From: Chloroflexota bacterium
GTDB taxonomy: Bacteria; Chloroflexota; Anaerolineae; Promineifilales; Promineifilaceae
Assembly (NCBI GenBank): GCA_963169155.1
Contig: CAUJGI010000835.1
Location: forward strand, 1 to 6,459
Direction: 5' to 3'
Length of the DNA: 6,459 nucleotides
Numbering within the stretch: the stretch's first letter is position 1; every line of letters starts with the position of its first letter. Shown here piece after piece: positions 1-6,459 of the stretch. The notes beneath the pieces are model-generated. The model did not search any database and was not told the origin of the DNA. It saw only the letters and a program-made list of their open reading frames with translations. A program made the position numbers and the translations under genes.

Positions 1-773
1 TACAGCGGGGGGAAACGGCCGTTTCCCCCGAACAGCGCCAATTCATCACCTGTCTGGGCAACCAGCTGGGCGTGGCCGTGGCCAACGCCCGCTTCCAGGA
101 AGAAATCGAGCGGCTGGCGATTTTGGAAGAACGTGGTCGAATCGCCCGCGAACTGCACGACAGCCTGGCGCAAACCCTCAGCTGGCTGCACCTGAAAATG
201 GACATGCTCACCCAGACGCTAGAGGCAGGCAATCTGCTGCAAACCCGGCAAGAAGCGCAGGACGTGCAGCAGGTGGTCAACCAGGCGTGTTTTGAAGTGC
301 GGGAATCGATCGATGGCCTGCGCCTGCAGCCAGCCAACGGCCTGAGCACCGTGGTCTCCGACTACGTCAACGAGTTCAGCCGCCGCAGCCGCCTCTCGGT
401 TGATCTGAACATTGGCGATGCCTGCCGCCTGAACCCGGTGGTGGAAATTGAAGCGCTGCGCATTTTGCAGGAGGCGATGACCAACGCCTACAAACACGCC
501 AACGCCACTCATTTGCAAATTTACTTCCAGCGGCAAAACGGCTACGTGGAGCTGTCGGTCAAAGACAACGGCCAGGGTTTTGATCCCCAAGCGCGGACCA
601 GCGGCGGCCACTACGGGCTGCACATCATGCAGGAGCGTGCCGAACGCGTCGCTGGCTCGTTTTACCTGGAATCGGCGCCCAACCGTGGCACACAAATCAT
701 CGTGCGCCTGCCCGCCGACAAAACCGGTCTACCCCACACCGCCCATGCCCTCCTCCAGGAAGCCACGCCATGA
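1..773 (+). CDS. Sensor histidine kinase, NarL/DesK-type (HisKA_3), 3' part, with the end of a GAF domain
   Basis: This is the C-terminal part of a two-component sensor kinase. The reading frame (codons from base 3) is open to the window edge, so the gene starts upstream. A GTG at 72 is only an internal codon. The first ~30 residues (QFITCLGNQLGVAVANARF) match the last helix of a GAF sensor domain. A signalling helix (EEIERLAILEERGRIA) follows, then the HisKA_3 dimerisation/phosphoacceptor motif ELHDSLAQTL, with the phosphorylated His at codon 156-158. The HATPase_c domain is complete: N box EAMTNAYKHAN (Asn codon 483-485), G1 box VKDNGQGF (Asp codon 564-566), and G2 region GHYGLHIMQERA. No membrane segment is visible, although one could lie upstream. 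The stop overlaps the next gene's start (ATGA), so it is translationally coupled to its cognate regulator. The input signal is unknown. Confidence 0.95.
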   Translation, partial: QRGETAVSPEQRQFITCLGNQLGVAVANARFQEEIERLAILEERGRIARELHDSLAQTLSWLHLKMDMLTQTLEAGNLLQTRQEAQDVQQVVNQACFEVRESIDGLRLQPANGLSTVVSDYVNEFSRRSRLSVDLNIGDACRLNPVVEIEALRILQEAMTNAYKHANATHLQIYFQRQNGYVELSVKDNGQGFDPQARTSGGHYGLHIMQERAERVAGSFYLESAPNRGTQIIVRLPADKTGLPHTAHALLQEATP

Positions 774-1453
774 CCCCCATTCGTGTGATGCTCGCCGATG
801 ATCACCAGCTGTTCCGCGCCGGCATTGCCAGCCTGCTGGAACGCGAACCAGATATCGAGGTGGTGGGTCAGGCCCCCAACGGCGCGGAAGCCGTGAAGCT
901 GGGCCAGCAGTGCCAGCCCGACGTGGCCCTGCTGGACATCCAGATGCCGGTGATGGGTGGACTAGATGCGGCGTGCCAGCTGCTAGCCCAGCAGCCGCAG
1001 CTAAAAATCATCATGCTGACCATTTCTGACAGCGACCGGGATTTGTTTACGGCCGTCAAAGCGGGTGCTCAAGGTTATTTGCTTAAGGGCAGCACAAGTA
1101 CGCAGGAACTGGTAACGGCCGTACGCCAGGTAGCCGCCGGGGAAGCCATCATTGCTCCAGCCCTGGTGCCCCTCCTGCTGGCCGAATTCACCTATCTGAG
1201 CCAGGAGCAAGAGGCCAAACAGGCCGTGACTGAACCGGAAGATGCGCTGCACCACGTACTCACCGAACGTGAGCTGGAGGTGCTGCACCAGGTGAGCCAG
1301 GGGCTGACCAACCGGGAAATTGCCGCCAGGCTGTTCATCTCAGAAAACACGGTGCGGTCGCACCTGCGCAGCATTTTAGACAAGCTGCACGTGCAGAATC
1401 GGCTTCAGGCGGCGGCCTTGTTCAAACGGCCGTCTGATGAGAGTGAGAAGTAG
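770..1453 (+). CDS. Response regulator, NarL/FixJ family with LuxR-type HTH
   Basis: This is a 227-residue DNA-binding response regulator and the partner of the overlapping kinase. The receiver domain covers residues ~4-120. It has the acidic pair D10-D11, phospho-acceptor D56 in VALLDIQMP, the switch T84 in MLTISD and the conserved K106 in GYLLKGS. The C-terminal LuxR/GerE helix-turn-helix spans ~163-220 (LTERELEVL, then GLTNREIAARLFISENTVRS and a DKLHVQNR recognition end). The linker (~131-160) is rather long and acidic. The start is fixed by the ATGA overlap with the kinase stop. Its targets are not shown by sequence. The nearest downstream promoter is that of the cytochrome c peroxidase gene, so control of the peroxidase and msrPQ is a reasonable guess and no more. 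Confidence 0.97.
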   Translation: MTPIRVMLADDHQLFRAGIASLLEREPDIEVVGQAPNGAEAVKLGQQCQPDVALLDIQMPVMGGLDAACQLLAQQPQLKIIMLTISDSDRDLFTAVKAGAQGYLLKGSTSTQELVTAVRQVAAGEAIIAPALVPLLLAEFTYLSQEQEAKQAVTEPEDALHHVLTERELEVLHQVSQGLTNREIAARLFISENTVRSHLRSILDKLHVQNRLQAAALFKRPSDESEK

Positions 1454-1551
1454 TAAACGGCCGTGGGTCATCGTCCATGTGGACTAGTCCGATCCGCTCA
1501 GAAATGCCCCTCACAGCCAAAGTTCACCCCCACAATCGTCCACCCGGATGA

Positions 1552-1581
1552 TAGACGCACCAACCAGCGAACACCTACAAT
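1552..1581 (+). promoter_or_regulatory. Candidate sigma70-type promoter for the cytochrome c peroxidase gene
   Basis: TAGACG at 1552-1557 (4 of 6 matches to TTGACA) is followed after 18 bp by TACAAT at 1576-1581 (5 of 6 matches to TATAAT). Transcription would begin near 1588 and leave a leader of about 70 nt. The hydrolase gene downstream has a very similar pair (ATGACG, 17 bp, TACAAT), which slightly strengthens both calls. This rests on sequence likeness only. Confidence 0.4.
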
Positions 1582-1583
1582 TT

Positions 1584-1598
1584 AGGGAAATTTACCCT
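1584..1598 (+). promoter_or_regulatory. Imperfect inverted repeat, possible operator
   Basis: AGGGAAATTTACCCT pairs with itself except for one mismatched pair and the central base. It sits just downstream of the candidate -10 box, over the expected transcription start, which is a typical position for a repressor or response-regulator site. The protein that would bind it cannot be told from the sequence. It could also be chance in an AT-rich spacer. Confidence 0.3.
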
Positions 1599-1647
1599 GA
1601 TCACAATTGGGTTTTGATCGCTATTTCCGCGCTCGATTGTGTTGTGT

Positions 1648-1653
1648 AAGGAG
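1648..1653 (+). promoter_or_regulatory. Ribosome binding site that sets the peroxidase start
   Basis: AAGGAG lies 6 nt before the ATG at 1660. It therefore favours that ATG over the in-frame GTG at 1639, which has no such site and would place seven charged and polar residues ahead of the lipoprotein signal peptide. Confidence 0.8.
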
Positions 1654-1659
1654 AAAGAA

Positions 1660-2766
1660 ATGAAAAGATTATCCCTTTATGTTCTCGTTTTGGCCGCATT
1701 TGGGCTGCTCTTCCTCGGTGCCTGTGGCGCGGAGGAACCGGAACCCACGCCAGAACCAACGGTGGAACCGACTCTGGCTCCCGATGAATACTCCCGCGAC
1801 GCCTTGGGCGCCTTCATCGTCCTGCCAGAGGTAGTAGAACCTACCGATTACGAAATCACCCAAGAAATGGTGGATTTGGGCCGGATGTTGTACTACGAAA
1901 CCCGCATCTCCATCAGCCAGGAAATTGCCTGCAACTCCTGCCATCTGCTGGACAATTACGGCGTAGATGGCTTGCAGTTCTCCCTGGGGCACGACGGCAA
2001 ACCGGTTGGTCGCAACTCGCCCACCGTGTACAACGCCGCGCTGCACCTCTCCCAGTTCTGGGACGGCCGTGCTCCTGACGTTGAAGCCCAGGCTCAAGGC
2101 CCCATTCTGGCCTCTGGCGAAATGGGTATGCCCGATCCCGAGTACGTGCTCTTTGTTTTGAACACCATCCCCGGCTACCTGCCGCTGTTCGAAGCTGCCT
2201 TCCCGGACGACGCAGACCCCATCAACTACGACAATGTTGGCCGCGCGATTGGCGCGTTTGAGCGGTACCTGCTCACTCCTGGCCCGTTCGACGATCTGCT
2301 CAATGGCAACGACGATGCCTTTACCGATCAGGAAAAGCGTGGTTTGGCCCTCTTCGTTTCCACGGGCTGCACCACCTGCCATTACGGTGAAGCTGTCGGT
2401 GGCGAACGGTACGCCGTGTTGGGACAGGTTAATGCCTATCCCGACCTGACGGACGAAGGCCGCTTTGCCATCACCGGCGAAGAAGCTGACATGTATTCCT
2501 TCAAGGTGCCGGGTCTGCTCAACATCGCTGAAACCGGCCCGTACCTGCACGACGGCAGCATTACCACCCTGGAAGAGATGGTCGAGCTGATGGCTTTCCA
2601 TCAACTAGACAAAGAGCTGACCGATGCAGAAATCACCGACATCGTAGCCTTCTTGCAGGCGCTCACCGGTGAGGTGCCGACTGATTACATCGCCATACCG
2701 GAGTTCCCGCCGAACGGCCCGGACACCCCCGGCCCGTATGAGTACGAAGGCGCGGATAGTAACTAA
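1660..2766 (+). CDS. ccp: Di-heme cytochrome c peroxidase (CcpA/MauG family), lipoprotein
   Basis: This enzyme reduces H2O2 to water using electrons from small c-type cytochromes or other donors outside the membrane. The 368-residue protein starts at the ATG behind AAGGAG. The signal peptide has basic residues MKR and ends in the lipobox LGAC (Cys22), which would be lipid-modified. A Pro/Glu/Thr-rich linker (~24-42) follows. Two haem c motifs are present: CNSCH (91-95, low-potential haem) and CTTCH (237-241, high-potential haem). Other family residues are in place. These are the distal His111 in LGHDG, RNSPT (118-122), Trp134 in FWDGRA (inter-haem electron path), the catalytic-type Glu154 in GEMG, the GPYLHDGS motif (~293-300) and Met311 in LMAFHQL as likely haem ligand. 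Having Met rather than Tyr there argues for a peroxidase rather than MauG-type oxidation chemistry. The C-terminal ~30 residues are Pro/Tyr-rich and look like an extra tail. Confidence 0.95.
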   Translation: MKRLSLYVLVLAAFGLLFLGACGAEEPEPTPEPTVEPTLAPDEYSRDALGAFIVLPEVVEPTDYEITQEMVDLGRMLYYETRISISQEIACNSCHLLDNYGVDGLQFSLGHDGKPVGRNSPTVYNAALHLSQFWDGRAPDVEAQAQGPILASGEMGMPDPEYVLFVLNTIPGYLPLFEAAFPDDADPINYDNVGRAIGAFERYLLTPGPFDDLLNGNDDAFTDQEKRGLALFVSTGCTTCHYGEAVGGERYAVLGQVNAYPDLTDEGRFAITGEEADMYSFKVPGLLNIAETGPYLHDGSITTLEEMVELMAFHQLDKELTDAEITDIVAFLQALTGEVPTDYIAIPEFPPNGPDTPGPYEYEGADSN

Positions 2767-2773
2767 CGATTGC

Positions 2774-2789
2774 GGCAACGGCCGTTGCC
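2774..2789. repeat. 16-bp perfect palindrome built on ACGGCCGT
   Basis: GGCAACGGCCGTTGCC lies 7 bp after the peroxidase stop. It is one of 15 ACGGCCGT copies in the window, here extended by four extra matched bases on each side. It could fold as a small hairpin in RNA, but no T tract follows, so the real terminator is more likely the hairpin at 2815-2851. Confidence 0.7.
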
Positions 2790-2814
2790 AAACCGCCGTC
2801 TATAAAGTTTAATT

Positions 2815-2851
2815 GAGTTTCGCAGGGAAAATCTCTGCGAAACTCTTTTCT
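2815..2851 (+). terminator. Rho-independent terminator after the peroxidase gene
   Basis: GAGTTTCGCAG (2815-2825) pairs perfectly with CTGCGAAACTC (2835-2845). The stem can extend by G-U, G-C and A-U pairs to a 3-nt loop. TTTTCT follows directly. An 11-bp perfect stem with a T-rich tail is the textbook form. It separates the peroxidase transcript from msrPQ. The flank on the other side is AT-rich, so weak action in the opposite direction is possible. Confidence 0.88.
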
Positions 2852-2907
2852 ATCTCTGGCGATTTGCAACCTGCCCGAAATTTGCCAAGGGGAAGCTAAA
2901 AAACAAG

Positions 2908-3888
<981 letters not shown>

Positions 3889-3898
3889 GCATGTAGTT

Positions 3899-4510
3899 AT
3901 GAAAGAGAAACGGCCGTTCCCCGCCTCCCTCCAACTTATTTTCCACCTGCTGGCCTGGCTGCCTGTACTCTGGCTGCTGTGGGGCTTCTGGCAAGACCAG
4001 CTGGGGCTGAACCCGGTGCGCACCATCACCCTGCGCACGGGCAAGACGGCGCTCATTTTTCTGCTGCTGTCGCTTACCGTCACTCCCCTCTACCTGCTGT
4101 TTGATTGGAAGTGGGTGTACCGGTTTAGACGGCCGTTGGGCCTCTACGCCTTCCTGTATGCCGCCCTGCACCTGCTCACCTTTGTGGGGCTGGACTACGG
4201 CTTCGACTGGGCGCTGGTGGGCGACGCGATCCAAAACAACCGCTACACGCTGGTGGGGCTGACGGCCTTCCTCATCCTGCTGCCGCTGGCGCTTACTTCG
4301 GCCAAACGCAGCAAGGCGTGGCTTGGCCCCAAATGGTGGAAATGGCTGCACCGCTGGAGCTATCTGGCAGCAGGCATTGCCGTTTTGCATTATGCCCTGC
4401 TGGTGCGGCAGTATTACACCCAACCGATCATCTTCGCTGTCATTTTGGCCGCGCTGCTGGGCGTTCGCCTGTTCATGGCGTTGGTCAAAAAGCGGTATGC
4501 GCTTGGGTAG
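3899..4510 (+). CDS. msrQ: Haem-binding membrane subunit MsrQ of the MsrPQ system
   Basis: This integral membrane b-type haem protein passes electrons from the respiratory chain or a flavin reductase to MsrP. With the start at 3899 it has 203 residues, close to the family's usual ~200. About six hydrophobic segments are visible (~11-30, 51-68, 79-97, 117-135, 154-170, 175-195). The ferric-reductase-like histidines are in place: His91 in AALHLLTF, His151 in WLHRWSYL and His164 in VLHYALL. The family pattern LNPVRTITLRTGKTAL after helix 1 and LALTSAKRSKAWLG before helix 5 also fit. An in-frame ATG at 3857 would overlap msrP by 32 bp and add 14 residues including CRRIFRH. I prefer 3899 because it places the first helix as in the family, though its upstream AGG (3887-3889) is a weak ribosome binding site. 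It surely forms one transcript with msrP. Confidence 0.93.
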   Translation: MKEKRPFPASLQLIFHLLAWLPVLWLLWGFWQDQLGLNPVRTITLRTGKTALIFLLLSLTVTPLYLLFDWKWVYRFRRPLGLYAFLYAALHLLTFVGLDYGFDWALVGDAIQNNRYTLVGLTAFLILLPLALTSAKRSKAWLGPKWWKWLHRWSYLAAGIAVLHYALLVRQYYTQPIIFAVILAALLGVRLFMALVKKRYALG

Positions 4511-4518
4511 CAGCCAGG

Positions 4519-4547
4519 GAACGGCCGTGCTAGCGTGACGGCCGTTC
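4519..4547. repeat. Two ACGGCCGT palindromes forming an inverted pair
   Basis: GAACGGCCGT (4519-4528) and ACGGCCGTTC (4538-4547) are exact reverse complements separated by 9 nt, beginning 9 bp after the msrQ stop. As RNA they could form a 10-bp, very GC-rich hairpin that might end or protect the msrPQ transcript. No T tract follows, so a normal intrinsic terminator is not supported. Confidence 0.6.
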
Positions 4548-4570
4548 AACGCCCTCCACGATAATACACC

Positions 4571-4721
4571 CCGGCCAAAATAGGGCTTTTCAGTAGTCAT
4601 TTTCAAACAGCGATAGGACGCGGACAAGCGCGGAAAACGCGGATAGGAACAAAAAATCCGCGTTTTCCGCGTTAATCCGCGTCCCATTTGTTGAAAACTG
4701 AAAAGCCCTGCCGGCCAAAAT
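4571..4721. mobile_element. MITE-like inverted-repeat element with 11-bp flanking direct repeats
   Basis: The element core (4582-4709) begins AGGGCTTTTCAGT and ends ACTGAAAAGCCCT, a perfect 13-bp terminal inverted repeat. Inside, GGACGCGGA (4616-4624) pairs with TCCGCGTCC (4676-4684), and CGCGGAAAACGCGGA (4629-4643) pairs with TCCGCGTTTTCCGCG (4657-4671) around a 13-nt A-rich loop. Each arm has three CGCGGA-type units about 9-10 bp apart. CCGGCCAAAAT flanks both sides (4571-4581 and 4711-4721), like a target-site duplication; one extra G (4710) sits between the right end and its repeat. It has no coding capacity, so any movement would need an outside transposase. It could instead be a non-mobile structured intergenic repeat, or act as a terminator or insulating hairpin for msrPQ. 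Confidence 0.6.
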
Positions 4722-4728
4722 CTAAAAT

Positions 4729-4757
4729 ATGACGTGCTCCTGGCCGCAGGATACAAT
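4729..4757 (+). promoter_or_regulatory. Candidate promoter for the glycoside hydrolase
   Basis: ATGACG at 4729-4734 (4 of 6 matches to TTGACA) and TACAAT at 4752-4757 (5 of 6 matches to TATAAT) are spaced by 17 bp. They lie about 45 bp before the start codon, directly after the repeat element. Position and spacing are good, but no operator-like repeat is seen beside it. Confidence 0.45.
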
Positions 4758-4787
4758 GATGTGGCGCAGCCAACTTTACTAACGCTT

Positions 4788-4793
4788 GAGGAG
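4788..4793 (+). promoter_or_regulatory. Ribosome binding site that sets the hydrolase start
   Basis: GAGGAG lies 6 nt before the ATG at 4800. A longer in-frame reading from 4734 would add 22 residues and overlap the candidate -10 box. It lacks such a site, and the family's conserved N terminus (NPILPGFYPDPS) begins right after the ATG at 4800. Confidence 0.8.
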
Positions 4794-4799
4794 TATGTC

Positions 4800-6368
4800 A
4801 TGAATCGCATCTATCAAAACCCCATCCTGCCTGGTTTTTATCCTGACCCTTCCCTCTGCCGTGTGGGCGAAGAATATTACCTGGTTACGTCTACATTTGA
4901 ATATTTTCCGGGCCTGCCCATTTTTCACAGCCGTGACCTGGTGCATTGGCAGCAAATTGGGCACGTGCTGGACCGCCCAAGCCAGCTGCCTCTGGATGGC
5001 TTACCGGCCTCACGCGGCTTGTATGCGCCGACGATTCGCTATCACGAGGGCGTCTTTTACGTGATCAACACGCTTGTGCTGGGGCAAGATACCGGGCGGA
5101 ATTTTATTGTCACCGCCACAGATCCAGCTGGAGATTGGTCAGAGCCATACTGGCTGGAGGATGCGCCGGGCATTGATCCGTCGCTGTTTTTTGACGAAGA
5201 CGGCCGCTGCTACTACACCGGCAATCGCATTCCTTTAACCGGGAAACAGTTTCCCGGCCATCGAGAAATCTGGCTGCAAGAGCTGAATTTAAACCAGATG
5301 CAGCTGGTGGGCGAGCGGGTGGCCTTGTGGGATGGTGCGCTCAAAGGCGGCGTTCATGCCGAAGCGCCCCATCTTTACGCTAAAGATGGCTTTTACTACC
5401 TGATGATCGCCGAAGGCGGCACAGCCCACGACCATGCCGTCACCATTGCCCGCAGCCAGAAGATTGCTGGACCGTACGCTGGCAACCCGCGCAACCCCAT
5501 TTTAACGCACCGCCACCTGGGATTGGACTACCCGGTCGTGGGCACAGGGCATGCCGACCTGGTGGAAACGCCGCAGGGCGACTGGTGGATGGTGCTGCTG
5601 GCGATGCGGCCGTATGACGGCTACTTTTACAACCTGGGGCGCGAAACATTTTTGACACCCGTCCGTTGGGAAGAGGGCTGGCCGGTGGTGAGTCCGGGCA
5701 ACGGCCGTGTTGAATTCCACCACTCAGCTCCCGATTTGCCCGAACAGCGCTGGCCCACCCCACCCGCCTGCGATCAGTTTGACGCCCCGCAGCTGGCCAA
5801 TTGCTGGAACCTTATTCGCACACCTCGGGAAAAAATTTACAGCCTGACGGAACGGCCGTCTCACCTGCGCCTGTATTTACGACCGGAAACGCTGGCAGAG
5901 CAGGCAAATCCCAGCTTTGTGGGGCGGCGGCAGCAGCACATCAATTTTACGGCCCAAACGGTGCTGGAATTTTCACCCGGGCAGGCAGACGAATGTGCGG
6001 GCGTGGCGCTGCTGCAAAACAACAACTTTCATTTTCGCCTGGTTATCTGCCAGACAGAATCGGGGGAAACGGCCGTACGCCTCATAAAACGGGCTGCCGG
6101 GGAAGAAACGGTCCTGGCGGAACAGCCCCTGAGCGGCGGTCGCTACACCTTCAAAGTATCGGCCCACGGGCAGGCGTACAGTTTTTATGTGGCCACAGAA
6201 GCGAATGCGTGGCAAACCGTGCTGGCGGATGTAGACGGCCGAATCCTGAGCACACCGGTTGCTGGCGGCTTTACCGGCGCGTACCTGGGCCTGTACGCCA
6301 GCAGCAGCGGCGCACCCAGCGACAACGTCGCCGACTTCGACTGGTTTGAATACCAGGGTGAAGCATAA
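4800..6368 (+). CDS. Glycoside hydrolase family 43, probable beta-xylosidase/alpha-L-arabinofuranosidase
   Basis: This 522-residue enzyme probably removes xylose or arabinose from the ends of xylo-oligosaccharides, like the XynB-type family 43 enzymes. Residues ~5-305 form the five-bladed beta-propeller. The three expected catalytic acids are visible: Asp16 in GFYPDPSL (general base), Asp126 in PGIDPSLFFDEDG (pKa modulator/orientation) and Glu188 in HAEAPHLY (general acid). VGTGHADLV with His251 matches the metal-linked histidine region at the propeller centre. Residues ~325-520 fit the C-terminal beta-sandwich domain (GH43_C2 type) that completes the active site in this group, ending in ADFDWFEY. 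There is no signal peptide, so it should act in the cytoplasm on imported oligosaccharides. No transporter or sugar regulator lies in view. Exact substrate and subfamily cannot be settled by eye; the N-terminal pattern resembles GH43_12 members. Confidence 0.92.
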   Translation: MNRIYQNPILPGFYPDPSLCRVGEEYYLVTSTFEYFPGLPIFHSRDLVHWQQIGHVLDRPSQLPLDGLPASRGLYAPTIRYHEGVFYVINTLVLGQDTGRNFIVTATDPAGDWSEPYWLEDAPGIDPSLFFDEDGRCYYTGNRIPLTGKQFPGHREIWLQELNLNQMQLVGERVALWDGALKGGVHAEAPHLYAKDGFYYLMIAEGGTAHDHAVTIARSQKIAGPYAGNPRNPILTHRHLGLDYPVVGTGHADLVETPQGDWWMVLLAMRPYDGYFYNLGRETFLTPVRWEEGWPVVSPGNGRVEFHHSAPDLPEQRWPTPPACDQFDAPQLANCWNLIRTPREKIYSLTERPSHLRLYLRPETLAEQANPSFVGRRQQHINFTAQTVLEFSPGQADECAGVALLQNNNFHFRLVICQTESGETAVRLIKRAAGEETVLAEQPLSGGRYTFKVSAHGQAYSFYVATEANAWQTVLADVDGRILSTPVAGGFTGAYLGLYASSSGAPSDNVADFDWFEYQGEA

Positions 6369-6417
6369 ACTTCGAGGAACCGACATGAGCGCAGGCTCAA
6401 CACCATGAAGGAAAACC

Positions 6418-6444
6418 GTAGGTCGGATTGGCAATCCGACCTAC
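6418..6444. repeat. 27-bp palindromic intergenic repeat
   Basis: GTAGGTCGGATTG (6418-6430) and CAATCCGACCTAC (6432-6444) are exact reverse complements around one central G. Such TAGGTCGGATT hairpins resemble dispersed intergenic repeats familiar from many bacterial genomes (from memory, not searched). Lying 50 bp after the hydrolase stop and followed by only a weakly T-rich stretch, it may help end or stabilise the transcript. Bases 6369-6417 and 6445-6459 show nothing else; an ATG at 6385 opens only seven codons. Confidence 0.7.
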
Positions 6445-6459
6445 ATTTACGAAGGGGGT

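Larger units (their letters stand above)
1454..1659 (+). promoter_or_regulatory. Intergenic control region upstream of the cytochrome c peroxidase gene
   Basis: This 206-bp gap has no convincing gene. It holds one ACGGCCGT palindrome (1457-1464) four bases after the regulator's stop. It also holds two overlapping small palindromes, GTCCA-TG-TGGAC (1473-1484) and GGACTAGTCC (1481-1490). A promoter-like pair lies at 1552-1581, an imperfect inverted repeat at 1584-1598 and a ribosome binding site at 1648-1653. There is no hairpin followed by a T tract, so the end of the regulator transcript is unclear. The 3' half is visibly more AT-rich than the flanking genes, as expected for a promoter. Confidence 0.5.
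4511..4799. other. Intergenic region between msrQ and the glycoside hydrolase
   Basis: This 289-bp gap shows no gene. In order it carries a pair of ACGGCCGT copies (4519-4547), an 11-bp direct repeat, a 128-bp inverted-repeat element (4582-4709), the second copy of the direct repeat, a promoter-like pair (4729-4757) and the ribosome binding site of the hydrolase. Reading frames across it on the minus strand are low-complexity antisense of msrQ. Confidence 0.7.

Noticed and set aside
72..773. GTG at 72 as the true start of the histidine kinase
   Set aside because: The frame is open upstream to the window edge and codes for the expected GAF end. The GTG lies inside that helix and has no ribosome binding site.
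1598..1619. FNR/CRP-type site (TGATC at 1598-1602 and 1615-1619)
   Set aside because: The two halves are direct rather than inverted and are spaced 17 bp apart, not matching TTGAT-N4-ATCAA.
1639..1659. GTG at 1639 as the start of the peroxidase
   Set aside because: AAGGAG lies inside this stretch and serves the ATG at 1660. The longer form would spoil the lipoprotein signal peptide.
1669..2604. A 311-codon open frame on the minus strand
   Set aside because: It mirrors the peroxidase gene, which has two haem motifs and full family signature. Long antisense frames are common in GC-rich genes.
2801..2806. TATAAA as a -10 box for msrP
   Set aside because: No -35 element at a proper distance, and any transcript would run straight into the terminator at 2815-2851.
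4571..4721. CRISPR array suggested by the repeated CGCGGA units
   Set aside because: The units are too short (6-9 bp) and too close, without spacers of uniform length; the region is one nested inverted repeat.
6385..6408. Small gene beginning ATGAGCGCAGG
   Set aside because: Only seven codons before a stop, with no family resemblance.

Overview
The window is a GC-rich, densely coded bacterial segment with every gene on the + strand. Lipobox and twin-arginine export signals, proline/glutamate/threonine-rich linkers behind the lipobox cysteines, and a NarL-type two-component pair would fit a Chloroflexota genome (Anaerolineae or Ardenticatenia-like). That placement is an inference from style; no taxonomic marker gene is present.

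Layout. Bases 1-773 hold the 3' part of a GAF-containing sensor histidine kinase, overlapping by 4 bp its NarL/LuxR-type response regulator (770-1453). After a 206-bp gap with promoter and operator-like sites comes a di-heme cytochrome c peroxidase lipoprotein (1660-2766), closed by a strong intrinsic terminator (2815-2851). Next is the methionine sulfoxide reductase pair: msrP (2908-3888, molybdopterin enzyme with a Tat signal and a lipobox) and msrQ (3899-4510, haem membrane partner). A 289-bp gap carries a long, transposon-like inverted repeat flanked by 11-bp direct repeats. Then follows a cytoplasmic family 43 glycoside hydrolase, probably a beta-xylosidase (4800-6368). The last 91 bp have no gene but hold a 27-bp palindromic repeat.

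How the genes fit together. The peroxidase removes H2O2 outside the membrane, and MsrPQ repairs oxidised methionines in exported proteins using electrons from the membrane. Together they look like an envelope oxidative-stress island, possibly controlled by the adjacent two-component system. The hydrolase seems unrelated and is separated from the island by the repeat element.

The most unusual signal is not a gene. The 8-bp palindrome ACGGCCGT occurs 15 times in 6.46 kb, where about 0.1-0.2 would be expected by chance. It falls in all three reading frames and also between genes, as a genome-wide iterated palindrome comparable to cyanobacterial HIP1 or to DNA uptake sequences would.
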